Below are positions 25,427 through 34,219 of a stretch of 64,000 nt of DNA, in pieces. Each line of letters opens with the position of its first letter. The first letter of the stretch is position 1. The translations under genes were made by a program, and so were the position numbers. Under the pieces are notes generated by a model, which worked only from the letters and a program-made list of their open reading frames with translations, made no database searches and was not told the origin of the DNA. The DNA comes from Myxococcales bacterium 68-20 (lineage in GTDB: Bacteria; Myxococcota_A; Polyangia; Polyangiales; Polyangiaceae), in NCBI GenBank assembly GCA_001899635.1, contig MKVQ01000018.1:93369-157368 (forward strand). Reading direction: 5' to 3'.

Positions 25427-26056
25427 GTGGTACGAGTGCTGTTCGATCACGGGACGCTCGAGCCGCTCGTGAACGGAGAGAGAGCGTTGATCGAGATCGA
25501 CATCCACGTCTTCCAGCTCCTCCATCACGCCCTGGCGGAGTGGCTTTGGCCGATGGTCGTGCTGAGCACGATCGGTGGCGGCTGGGGATCGCTCGCGGTC
25601 GTTCCTCTTCTCTTCGCGGTCCGCACGCGTCGGTTCGCCGGCTCGCTCGCAGCGGTGCTCGGCGTGACCGCCGTCACGGTCTTCGTGTTGAAGCGGATCG
25701 TCGCGCGCGTCCGTCCGTGCAACAGCCTCGCGGACGTGAAGGCGCTCGTCTTCGCCGCTCCGACCGACTTCTCGTTCCCGAGCGGTCACTCCGCGGGCAG
25801 CTTCGCCTTCGCGTTCTTCGTCGCGATCGTCCTCGTGAAGGGGACCCCCGCCGGAGCCTCGGCGCACGAGCGGCGCATCCGTTTGCTCGCGGCTCTCGTG
25901 CTCCCGCTCCTCGCCGCCGCGGTCGGCCTATCCCGGATCGCGCTCGGTGTTCACTTTCCCGGCGACGTCCTCGCGGGAGCCGTCCTCGGAACGACGGTCG
26001 CGTCGATCGGGGCCTACTTTCACTTCGCCGTTCTGCGGCGCGTGACACCAGCGTAG
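25427..26056 (+). CDS. PAP2-family membrane phosphatase
   Basis: The 209-residue protein has about five TM helices and the three PAP2 phosphatase motifs: KRIVARVRP (KxxxxxxRP), FPSGHSAGS (PSGH) and SRIALGVHFPGD (SRxxxxxHxxxD). It should hydrolyse a lipid phosphate such as undecaprenyl pyrophosphate or phosphatidate at the periplasmic face. Start is given as GTG at 25427; a GTG nine bases later is also possible. It is divergent from tyrA, with 169 bases between. Confidence 0.88.
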   Translation: MVRVLFDHGTLEPLVNGERALIEIDIHVFQLLHHALAEWLWPMVVLSTIGGGWGSLAVVPLLFAVRTRRFAGSLAAVLGVTAVTVFVLKRIVARVRPCNSLADVKALVFAAPTDFSFPSGHSAGSFAFAFFVAIVLVKGTPAGASAHERRIRLLAALVLPLLAAAVGLSRIALGVHFPGDVLAGAVLGTTVASIGAYFHFAVLRRVTPA

Positions 26057-26140
26057 AGCGGCGGAAGCTCGGCCATATACGCCGGACCGCTCGCTGCTCC
26101 CAAAGAGGGCGCCCGAGCCCCGAAGAGTCCACGGCTGTGC

Positions 26141-26617
26141 TTGCGTTGGTCGCAGGTTCCGGTCCAGACTACGCCCTCATTGATCCGGCGGAAGATCCTC
26201 AGCGCGCTCCTTGCCGTCGCGACCTTCACGGTCGTGTGGCTGGTCGTGTCGCCGGCGAGCGCCGCGGGTCTTTTGTCGGTCCACGGCCCGAATGCCCTGA
26301 GGATGGGGCGCAGTCCCGCGCCGGTGTGCGATCCGCGCGGCGCGACCGGTTTCGCCCCGCCTCCCCAGATCCAGGATCTCGAGCTGTCGCTCGACATCCC
26401 CGCCGACTGCTACGACGTGAACCCGCTCGAGACGAAGAACTACGTCCCGGGGCGTCACGTGCAGCTCGACATCTCGTCTTCGCAGGAGCCCGTCGCACCA
26501 ACGACGATCGCGCTCCCCGCGCCGGAGCTCTCCGAACGGTTGCCCGTTCGAGGTCACGTGGAGGCTCGGCTACCGCCGGGCGTCCGGGTGTCGCTCGAAC
26601 GACCGCCGCGCGGCTGA
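26141..26617 (+). CDS. Secreted hypothetical protein
   Basis: A 158-residue protein with a signal peptide (ILSALLAVATFTVVWLVVSPASA, residues about 19-42) and a Pro-rich mature part containing two cysteines (CDPRG and DCYDVN). It has no recognised domain. The start appears to be TTG at 26141, although internal starts near the signal peptide are possible. It lies alone between the PAP2 gene and the triple-DsbA gene in the same direction. Confidence 0.5.
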   Translation: MRWSQVPVQTTPSLIRRKILSALLAVATFTVVWLVVSPASAAGLLSVHGPNALRMGRSPAPVCDPRGATGFAPPPQIQDLELSLDIPADCYDVNPLETKNYVPGRHVQLDISSSQEPVAPTTIALPAPELSERLPVRGHVEARLPPGVRVSLERPPRG

Positions 26618-26827
26618 GGCACGCCGAGGTCTCGCTCGCGTAACGGTCGCCATGCGGCCGCTCGCTCGTCTTCCACTTCCACGGAGGGCGTGCGGCGAGC
26701 GAGGTGCTTCTTCGGCGTGCATCTCCATCTCTTGGGTCTTCGCGCACGCTCGCCGAGGGCGACGTGATCGCCGTCCAGAGCGGAGCGCGCGGTTGTTGCA
26801 GTATGCATTCACTGTAGGAAAGTAATC

Positions 26828-28840
26828 ATGGCCAAGGACAAAGAGCACAAGAGCCACGCGGCTGACGTGCGCCCGCCCCCTGACTCGGGCGGGATGAGCA
26901 CGGGCGTGGCGATCATTGGGTTCATCCTCTGCTTCCTCGCGGGCGGAGCGGTGATGTGGGGTTACGACAGCCACCGCCTCAAGTCGGGCGGCATCGTCGC
27001 CGAGGGCGGCGGTTCGGGCGGCCCGGTGTGGGCCGACAAGGACTCGCCGATCCCGGTCTCGAGCGACGACCCGGTCTGGGGCAACCGTAACGCCCCGGTC
27101 ACCATGGTCGTCTTCTCCGAGTTCCAGTGTCCGTTCTGCGCGCGCGTCGAGCCGACCCTGGACCAGGTGAAGTCGACCTACGGTCCGGACAAGGTCCGCA
27201 TCGTGTGGAAGAGCCAGCCGCTCCCGTTCCACGACAAGGCGAAGCCCGCGTCGGAGGCCGCGCAGGCGGTGTTCGCGCTCAAGGGCAGCGAAGCGTTCTG
27301 GAAGTTCCACGACCTCGCGTTCAAGAACCAGAAGGAGCTCGGGCCCGAGTCCTACGAGAAGTGGGCCGTGGCGGCGGGCGTCGATCTGGCGAAGTTCAAG
27401 GCCGAGCTCGCGTCCAAGAAGCACCTCAAGAAGGTCGACGAGGACCAGGCCCTCGCGAACAAGGTCGGCGCCAACGGCACGCCCGCGTTCCGCATCAACG
27501 GCGCGGAGCTCTCGGGCGCGCAGCCGTTCGACAAGTTCAAGGAGCTCATCGACAAGGAGCTCGCGAAGGCCAACGCGAAGATCGCCGCGGGTACGCCCAA
27601 GGACAAGATCTACGTCGAGATGTCGAAGGAGAACTTCAAGGCAGCTCCGGCGCGGAACAACGACGACGACGAGGGCGAGAAGGAAGACGACAAGACGGTG
27701 TGGAAGGTGCCGGTCGGCAACTCTCCGCAGCTCGGCAAGAAGGACGCGATCGTCACGATCGCCGTCTTCTCCGAGTTCCAGTGCCCGTACTGCAAGCGCG
27801 TCGGCCCGACGTTCGACAAGGTCCGCGAGACCTACGGTGACAAGGTTCGCATCGTGTGGAAGCACCAGCCGCTTCCGTTCCACCCGCGTGCAGAGCCCGC
27901 CAGCGAGCTCGCGCTCGAGGCCCGAGCTCAGAAGGGCGACAAGGGCTTCTGGGACGCGCACGACAAGCTGTTCGAGTCCCAGCCGAAGCTCGAAGACGCC
28001 GATCTCGAGAAGATCGCCGCTGACCTCGGCCTCGACGTGGCGAAGGTGAAGGCCGCGATCAAGGACAAGAAGTACAAGAAGGAGATCGACGCGGACATGG
28101 AGCTCGCCGAGGACGTTCAGGCCTCCGGCACGCCCCACATGTTCGTCAACGGTCGTCGTCTCGTGGGCGCGCAGCCCTTCGAGAAGTTCCAGAAGATCAT
28201 CGACGAGGAGATCAAGAAGTTCGAGGGGCTCGGTGGCAAGGTCGCCGCGAGCGCCTACTACGACAGCCTCATGAAGGACGCCAAGGGCGCTCCGGAGCCC
28301 GAGAAGAAGGTCGCTCCGGCGGTTCCCGCTGGCTCGCCCTGGAAGGGCAACGCGAACGCGAAGGTCGTCATCCAGGAGTGGAGCGACTACCAGTGCCCGT
28401 TCTGCAGCCGCGTCGAAGGCACCGTCGCCGAGGTCATGAAGAACTACGGCGACAAGGTGAAGTTCGTGTGGCGCGACAAGCCCCTCCCGATGCACCCCGA
28501 CGCGCCGCTCGCCAGCGAAGCTGCGCGCGAGGCGCTCAAGCAGAAGGGCCCCGACGGCTACTGGAAGATGCACGAGAAGCTGATGCAGAACCAGCAGAAG
28601 CTGAAGCGTGAGGATCTCGACGGCTACGCCAAGGAGCTCGGTCTCGACGCCGACAAGTTCAAGGCGGCGCTCGACAGCCGCGTGCACAAGCCTGCGGTCG
28701 ATGCGGACGACAAGGCCGGCACGGACGTCGGCATCAGCGGTACGCCGGCGTTCCTCATCAACGGCTACTACGTCAGCGGCGCGCAGCCGTACGCGAAGTT
28801 CAAGAAGCTGATCGACCGCGCGCTCTCCGAGGCGAAGTGA
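26828..28840 (+). CDS. Membrane-anchored protein with three DsbA-like thioredoxin domains
   Basis: The 670-residue protein has a short cytoplasmic tip and a TM anchor (residues about 24-46), followed by three successive DsbA-like domains. Their active sites are CPFC (101-104), CPYC (319-322) and CPFC (523-526), each with its own cis-Pro loop (NGTPAF, SGTPHM, SGTPAF). Charged or Pro-rich linkers separate them, the first rich in Asp/Glu/Lys near 270-290. All three active sites are complete, so each could exchange disulfides in the periplasm. A paralogue at 49402-51738 has the same three-domain plan plus an FKBP domain. SD AGGAAAG precedes the ATG; a strong hairpin terminator follows. Single-domain relatives usually number about 200 residues. 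Confidence 0.9.
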   Translation: MAKDKEHKSHAADVRPPPDSGGMSTGVAIIGFILCFLAGGAVMWGYDSHRLKSGGIVAEGGGSGGPVWADKDSPIPVSSDDPVWGNRNAPVTMVVFSEFQCPFCARVEPTLDQVKSTYGPDKVRIVWKSQPLPFHDKAKPASEAAQAVFALKGSEAFWKFHDLAFKNQKELGPESYEKWAVAAGVDLAKFKAELASKKHLKKVDEDQALANKVGANGTPAFRINGAELSGAQPFDKFKELIDKELAKANAKIAAGTPKDKIYVEMSKENFKAAPARNNDDDEGEKEDDKTVWKVPVGNSPQLGKKDAIVTIAVFSEFQCPYCKRVGPTFDKVRETYGDKVRIVWKHQPLPFHPRAEPASELALEARAQKGDKGFWDAHDKLFESQPKLEDADLEKIAADLGLDVAKVKAAIKDKKYKKEIDADMELAEDVQASGTPHMFVNGRRLVGAQPFEKFQKIIDEEIKKFEGLGGKVAASAYYDSLMKDAKGAPEPEKKVAPAVPAGSPWKGNANAKVVIQEWSDYQCPFCSRVEGTVAEVMKNYGDKVKFVWRDKPLPMHPDAPLASEAAREALKQKGPDGYWKMHEKLMQNQQKLKREDLDGYAKELGLDADKFKAALDSRVHKPAVDADDKAGTDVGISGTPAFLINGYYVSGAQPYAKFKKLIDRALSEAK

Positions 28841-28869
28841 CCTAGGTCCACTTCACTCGGCGCTCTCCC

Positions 28870-28906
28870 ACGAGGCCCTCCCGCAGCGATGCGGTGAGGG
28901 CCTCGT
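28870..28906. terminator. Terminator hairpin after the triple-DsbA gene
   Basis: ACGAGGCCCTC and GAGGGCCTCGT form an 11-base perfect stem enclosing a smaller CGCA/TGCG stem, 30 bases after the stop and between convergent genes. No clear T-tract. Confidence 0.65.
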
Positions 28907-28985
28907 CGTATCTACGGCTCGCGTGAGCCGACCGCCACCAGCAGCGCCTTGGCGAGACCGAGACGGGCAGGCAGCGGCACCAGGT

Positions 28986-30620
28986 TCAGCGGCCATTGAA
29001 GCGCCGCTGGAGGAGCTGCGTCGGGCTCGGGTCGGCAGGCGAGATTTCCGCCGTATACGTGAAGCGCGAGTACTTGCTGTTCTGTGCCGGGACGGCGGGA
29101 CAGGACTCCAGCGCCTTGGCGAGCTCCATCGTGTGGAACGCGCGCCAGCAGGTCGCGTTGTGCGAGTCGATGAAGCGCCCATAGCGTGGCACCCTCCCGC
29201 TCTCGATCTCACTGAGGCATGCGTCGGGATCGGGCATCTGACCCACGAACAGACGGGCGGCGCCGCGCGGATCGTCGCCGATCGCTCTGAGGACGCGCAC
29301 CGCGGCGTCGTCCGCGTCTTCCTCGAGGTCGAAGACGCGAAGCTCGTCGATCGGAAGCGACGTGTCCTGGGTGAGCGTGTCGGCGCGACGATGGAGCGTT
29401 CCGACGATGTCGAGGAGCCGCTCGATGGTCGGTCGGTCCGTATTCGTGTCGACCTCCTGCTCCACGGAGTTCGACATCAGCGCGCCATACGCGAGCTTGT
29501 GCTCACGCGTCGTGGGGTCGAGGATCGTCTGAAGGCTTGCTGGCGTGCCGTTGACGAGAACGCGCACGGACCGGTCTTCGAGCTTGAGCTCGAAGATCGA
29601 CTTCTTCACGTTCGCGTAGCACCTCCTGAGCATCGTTACGGTGGAGTCCTCGAGATCGGCGAGGCCAGCGGCCTCCCTCGGCGAGATCTCGAAGGTGAGA
29701 TCGTGAACCGAGACGACGGCCTTGTAGAAGGCTCGCGCTCTGCGGATGCCCTCGTCGGCTGCGTCGCAGGCTTTCGCGTCGGACGAGATGTTGCGCTGCT
29801 TTGCGAGCGTCAAGAGGAGCGATTGGTACTCGTTGTCCTCGAACGCGGAGAGCGGCAGCCTTCCGAAGGCCGCCTCGCGACCGACGAGCGCGTCGATCGT
29901 GCGAAGCTCCTCCGCGCGGGCGCGAACGACGGGATCGTCCGGGGTGACCGCACCGATGACGCCGTGCTCGGCCCCGCCGGGCACGCGGTAGTGAGTTCGG
30001 ATCTTCGCGCGGGTCTCGGGCAGCAGGTTCCGCAGGATCAAGTGGGCCAGCTCGTGGGCATAGAGCCCTTCGAGCTCGGCATCCGGCCGCGAGCTGTTGA
30101 CCGTGGCCCGGTGTACCCAGAACAGCCACGGCGCCTTGTCGACATCTCGTCGCTCGTCGTAGCCAGCGAACGCGTTCAGCCCTTCCTGGTCGACCACGAG
30201 CACGCGCGGGGGACGATCCATCCCTTCGGTCTCGAGGGGGAACACCTTGCGGAAGCCGTCGAAGACACGATTGACGAGACGGATGAGCCGACTGTCGCGC
30301 GCGATCTCAGCGTCTGCGTTGATCCCATTCGAGGCGAGGAACCCTCGCGAGTACTCGAGCGCGGCGCTGTCGTTGTCGAACCGGAGGAAGTAGTCGGCGT
30401 TCGATCGCTGGTGCCCATAGTCGAGCGTGGCGCAGACGTCTCTCGCGGGCGCGAGCGTGGTGAAATCGCCGACGTTGCGGTCGCCGGTCGACCCGCCGTC
30501 GATCGCGTCGCTCGTCTGCGGATTGACGGCGGGCGACTGTCCGCTCGGTTTCGGCGAGTCCGAGCATGCGACAGCCACGACGACGAGCGGCAAGACTGCA
30601 AGAAGCCTACGGCGGAGCAT
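28986..30620 (-). CDS. Lipoprotein with HExxH zinc-metalloprotease motif
   Basis: The 544-residue protein has a lipoprotein signal (VVVAVACS, Cys19) and a HELAH motif at 189-193 in the context LYAHELAHLIL. This is the zinc-binding helix typical of M48/gluzincin-like peptidases. Downstream Glu-rich helices could supply the third zinc ligand, but I cannot assign it. The C-terminal half is long, mostly alpha-helical, with no recognised domain. It should act in the periplasm or on the cell surface. A predicted protease is supported; substrate is unknown. It faces the triple-DsbA gene tail to tail, so a disulfide-containing substrate would be a guess. Confidence 0.65.
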   Translation of the reverse strand: MLRRRLLAVLPLVVVAVACSDSPKPSGQSPAVNPQTSDAIDGGSTGDRNVGDFTTLAPARDVCATLDYGHQRSNADYFLRFDNDSAALEYSRGFLASNGINADAEIARDSRLIRLVNRVFDGFRKVFPLETEGMDRPPRVLVVDQEGLNAFAGYDERRDVDKAPWLFWVHRATVNSSRPDAELEGLYAHELAHLILRNLLPETRAKIRTHYRVPGGAEHGVIGAVTPDDPVVRARAEELRTIDALVGREAAFGRLPLSAFEDNEYQSLLLTLAKQRNISSDAKACDAADEGIRRARAFYKAVVSVHDLTFEISPREAAGLADLEDSTVTMLRRCYANVKKSIFELKLEDRSVRVLVNGTPASLQTILDPTTREHKLAYGALMSNSVEQEVDTNTDRPTIERLLDIVGTLHRRADTLTQDTSLPIDELRVFDLEEDADDAAVRVLRAIGDDPRGAARLFVGQMPDPDACLSEIESGRVPRYGRFIDSHNATCWRAFHTMELAKALESCPAVPAQNSKYSRFTYTAEISPADPSPTQLLQRRFNGR

Positions 30621-30780
30621 GCGTCATCGCGTGCAACGCGCGCACCCCGGGTATCGCGAAGATGGGTGCCATCCTCGCTCGCGATCGCAGGACCGTGAAG
30701 CGCAGCGATCGCGAACGAGGGATGTGACCCGGGCGACCTCGCGTCGCCGCGAGCGTCCATAGCGGTGCTCGCTTGCATGG

Positions 30781-30832
30781 ACCGAGCTCGCCGCCCGCCC
30801 GAATGCGCGAGCGGGCGTCGAGCTCGGTCCAA
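30781..30832 (-). terminator. Terminator-like hairpin downstream of the hybrid kinase gene
   Basis: GGACCGAGCTCG and CGAGCTCGGTCC form a perfect 12-base stem whose interior holds a second stem (CGCCCGC with GCGGGCG). It lies 66 bases past the stop of the leftward kinase gene and before the metalloprotease gene. No T-tract follows. Confidence 0.5.
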
Positions 30833-30897
30833 AGCAACCGACCTGAGTACTTCTTTCAATCAGCGCAACTGAGTTGCGCTGTGAGCTTCTCGGGGCG

Positions 30898-32796
30898 TCA
30901 GGTGCCCAGCCACTTCGCGCTGGCGTGCTTCGAGTGCGGCGTGTGACTCAGCTCCATCAGGAGCTCACGTACCGTCTTCAGGTCGACGGGCTTCTCGAGG
31001 TGGGGCTGTCCCACCGCCTCGAGGAAGGTCTGAGCGCGGCCAGTGAATGCGCCGCCGGTCAGGAACACGGTGCGCTTCGCCAGCTCCGGATCGTCGCGTT
31101 CGAGCAGCTCGTGGAGCTCGATGCCGGACAGCTCCGGCATCATGAGGTCGCACAACATTGCGTCGAACGTGCCGCCGGCACGAACGAGGTCGAGCGCCTC
31201 GCGGCCATTCCGTGCCGACGCGACCTCGAAGTCGCGCGCGAGCACGCGTGTGAGCGAGCGCAGCACGAGCGGGTCGTCATCGACGACGAGGACTCGTCGC
31301 TGGTGAGCCGCGCCTTCGGTCTGGGCGCCGAGCGGGTTCTCGGCGAGCTCCGCTTCCAGCGTGGGGAGCACGACGTGGACGACCGTGCCGCCTCCGTCGC
31401 GCGGTCGGATCGAGATCTCGCCTCCATGTGCGGTTACCGTCGCCTGACAGATCGCGAGTCCCATGCCGGGACGTCGAGGCTTCGTCGTGAAGAACGGGTC
31501 GAAGACCTGGCCGACATTGCTCGAAGCGATCCCGCTGCCGGTGTCGGCGACCTCGATGACGATCGCCGCTCGGCCCTGTTGCTTCGTCGTGATCCGGATC
31601 TCGTTCCGCTCGACGTCGCCTTCGGGCATCGCGTGCGCCGCATTGACGAGGAGGTTGAGGAAGACCTGAGCGAGCTTCGCCTCGCTCCCGAGCGCCGGGA
31701 CGACGGCCTTCAGATCCTTCACGAGGCGTGACCGGTGGCGGATCTCGGCGAAGGCGATGTTGCAGCAGGCCTCGATCACGGCGTTGATGTCGACGCGGCC
31801 ACGGCGATCATCCGCGCACGCGAACGCCCGGAGATCGCGGACGATGAACTGCACACGCTGCGAGGCCGAGAGCGCCTCGTCCAGCATCGCGCGGAGCTCG
31901 ATGAAGTCGGCCTTCGCCGAATCGCTGATCGTGCTCTCGAGATCGGCGGTGACGCGGCTGGCCTCCTCGACGTTGGCGAGGACGACAGCGAGCGGATTGT
32001 TGATCTCGTGGGCGAGGCCCGTGGCGAGCGAGCCGACGGCGGTGATCGCTGCTGCGGAGGCGAGCTTCCCCTCGACGAGCTTTTGACGCGTGAGGTCGCG
32101 GACGAAGCAGAAGTGCCCACGCCCGCGCGCCCGCGCCACGACGGAGAGTTGGACGGGGACGATGCGCCCGTCCTTGCGGACCATGCGCACCTCGAGCTCC
32201 TCCATTCCCCTGCAGGCGAGGGCAGCCCCGGCACGCGAGCGATCGGCTTCGTGGACGAGATCGAGCACCGGCGTCGACTCGACCTCGTTGGGCGCGTAGT
32301 TGAGGACCGCCTGGAACGCCGGGTTGACCGCGATGCAGCTGCCCGACGCGTCGAGCGTGGCGATCGCGTCGACGGCGTTGGCGAGGGCGGAGGTGAGCTC
32401 CTCGATCTCGACGTGGTGGCGCTGCCGCTCGCACGAGTGCGCGATGGTGAGTGGGAGGAGCTGGTATGCGCGCTCCGTTTTGACCACGTACTCCTGTGCG
32501 CCCAGCTCGACGGCTCGAAGGCCGAGCTCCTCGCGGTCATCGCCGGTGAGGACGATGACGGCCGCGCCGCTCGCGAGCGAGTAGATCTCGGTGAAGCTCG
32601 CGAGGCCGTCGCTGTCGGGGAGGCCGAGATCGACCAGGATCGCATCGTAGCGATGGTCGCGGAGATCCTCACGAGCAGCGGCTACGGACGTTGCCCGTGT
32701 GAGATCGAACTGGATTCGCACGAAGCGAGAGAGGACCCGTGCAATCAGAGCCGCGTCATCATCACTGTCTTCCACGAGCAATACGCTCGTCCGCAT
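30898..32796 (-). CDS. Hybrid histidine kinase, receiver-PAS-kinase-receiver
   Basis: This 632-residue protein opens with a receiver domain (phospho-acceptor Asp56 in AILVDLGLP, Lys in YVVK). A PAS domain (about 135-245) and a HisKA dimerisation helix with His263 (GLAHEINNPLAV) follow. An HATPase with N-, G1- and G2-type boxes (NLLVNAAHAM, VADTGSGIA, GMGLAI) precedes a second receiver (Asp in AMLCDLMMP). It carries no TM segment, so it is cytoplasmic and probably takes phosphate from another kinase through the first receiver. ATG 32796 begins exactly at the receiver. The gene follows the other two kinases on the same strand and may be the last of the signalling cluster. Confidence 0.88.
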   Translation of the reverse strand: MRTSVLLVEDSDDDAALIARVLSRFVRIQFDLTRATSVAAAREDLRDHRYDAILVDLGLPDSDGLASFTEIYSLASGAAVIVLTGDDREELGLRAVELGAQEYVVKTERAYQLLPLTIAHSCERQRHHVEIEELTSALANAVDAIATLDASGSCIAVNPAFQAVLNYAPNEVESTPVLDLVHEADRSRAGAALACRGMEELEVRMVRKDGRIVPVQLSVVARARGRGHFCFVRDLTRQKLVEGKLASAAAITAVGSLATGLAHEINNPLAVVLANVEEASRVTADLESTISDSAKADFIELRAMLDEALSASQRVQFIVRDLRAFACADDRRGRVDINAVIEACCNIAFAEIRHRSRLVKDLKAVVPALGSEAKLAQVFLNLLVNAAHAMPEGDVERNEIRITTKQQGRAAIVIEVADTGSGIASSNVGQVFDPFFTTKPRRPGMGLAICQATVTAHGGEISIRPRDGGGTVVHVVLPTLEAELAENPLGAQTEGAAHQRRVLVVDDDPLVLRSLTRVLARDFEVASARNGREALDLVRAGGTFDAMLCDLMMPELSGIELHELLERDDPELAKRTVFLTGGAFTGRAQTFLEAVGQPHLEKPVDLKTVRELLMELSHTPHSKHASAKWLGT

Positions 32797-32940
32797 CAGC
32801 ACCCCACTTCTTGGCAATGGTGACGAGTCGCGGCGTTCCCTCCCAGCAACGGCGCGAGCATGGCATCCGATGCTACCAGCACAGCTCCGGTTCTCGATCC
32901 CAATCCACTGGCGAGGCCGCACGGGCCTCCGCGTCATGTG

Positions 32941-34119
32941 TTAGGTGGGCGGTGGAACGGGGAGGGTGAAGGTTGCCTTCGTACCCTTTCCTGAAGCGCT
33001 CTCGATTCGGAGCTCGCCTCCCAGCCTACCGACGAGTCGTTTGACCTGCGCGACGCCCAGTCCCGTGCCGGTATCGCGTGTCGTGTAGAAAGGGGTGCCG
33101 AGCTTCGCGAGCACGTCGGGTGGAATTCCCGGCCCGTTGTCGGTCACGCTCAGCGTGAGGCCTTTCGGTTCGAGGTCCGCTCGGACGATCACCGAACCTT
33201 GCGGGACCGCGTGCTCCTCGAGAGCCTGCTGTGCGTTCCGTACCAGGTTCACGAAGATCTGCATCAGGTCCGTGGACGTCGCCCGTACGTGTGGGAGGTC
33301 CGGCGGCCCCTCGTAGGCGAGCCGGCTGCCGGAGGACATGCTTCCGCCCCGGCACATCGCCAGCGCGAGCTTGATCACGGGAACGGGCGCGACGCTTCCG
33401 CTCGTGGGAGGTGCGGAATCGTGGCGCTGGAACTGCTTCATCTGCTTCATGAGATCGCTCATGAAGCTTGCGCAGCTCGCGAGGCTGGTCGCGAGCTCGG
33501 GAAGGTCCTCGGCGAGCTGTCCGAGCGTGGCGCGCTCTCTCGGCGAGAGCGTGACGTCCCCTCGCGAGAGACGTAGCAGCGTCGGCGCGATCGCGGAGAG
33601 ATCGTGGAGCTGCTCGGCGCCCATCGAGATCGCCATCACGGGCTGATTGAGGTCGTGGAGGACGGCAGCGGACACCTGGCCCAGGGTGCGAAGGCGCTCG
33701 GTCTGCATCAGGCGGAGCTGGAGCGCGTTGTTTTGTTTGCCGGCGACGTACGCCTCGACCGCCCATCGGAGCGTCTCTTCGAGCTCGGCGCGGTCCCAGG
33801 GCTTGATCACATACCGGACGACGAGGCCGTCGTTGACCGCGTTCAGGATCGGCTCGAGGTCGCTGTACGCCGTCACGATCATGCGGACGGTGTCGGGAGA
33901 GACGTCCTTCACCTTCTTGAGCAGCTCGTCGCCGCTCATTCCGGTCATGCGCTGATCGGTGACGATGACGGCGACGTTCTCCTGCGAGACGAAGGCGAGG
34001 GCTTCCTCTGCGGAGCTGACGCTCTTGATCTTGAACTCTTTGCCGAACGTGATGTCGAACACCACGCGGTTCGGGTGCTCGTCATCCACGTAGAGGATCA
34101 GGTGGTCCCGCAAGTTCAT
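32941..34119 (-). CDS. Receiver-histidine kinase protein
   Basis: A 392-residue soluble protein with a receiver domain (residues 5-120, Asp55 in VIVTDQRMTG, Lys in YVIKPWD) linked by a short helix to a HisKA core with His155 in VLHDLNQP. A HATPase follows (NLVRNAQQAL, TDNGPGIPP, GTGLGVAQV). The order, receiver before kinase, is typical of proteins that receive phosphate and feed it onward or modulate a partner. It lacks any sensor. It lies between two other kinases in the same direction, with 144 and 100 base gaps, so a phosphorelay among them is plausible but not shown. Confidence 0.85.
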   Translation of the reverse strand: MNLRDHLILYVDDEHPNRVVFDITFGKEFKIKSVSSAEEALAFVSQENVAVIVTDQRMTGMSGDELLKKVKDVSPDTVRMIVTAYSDLEPILNAVNDGLVVRYVIKPWDRAELEETLRWAVEAYVAGKQNNALQLRLMQTERLRTLGQVSAAVLHDLNQPVMAISMGAEQLHDLSAIAPTLLRLSRGDVTLSPRERATLGQLAEDLPELATSLASCASFMSDLMKQMKQFQRHDSAPPTSGSVAPVPVIKLALAMCRGGSMSSGSRLAYEGPPDLPHVRATSTDLMQIFVNLVRNAQQALEEHAVPQGSVIVRADLEPKGLTLSVTDNGPGIPPDVLAKLGTPFYTTRDTGTGLGVAQVKRLVGRLGGELRIESASGKGTKATFTLPVPPPT

Positions 34120-34219
34120 CGCGTACAGGACCCCCGAGTGTTCGTGGGGATGGTACCGGACACTCCCATGAGTCTAGCGGTTTCCCGCAATCAAAGGGCA
34201 GCCGGAATCGGGCGACAGG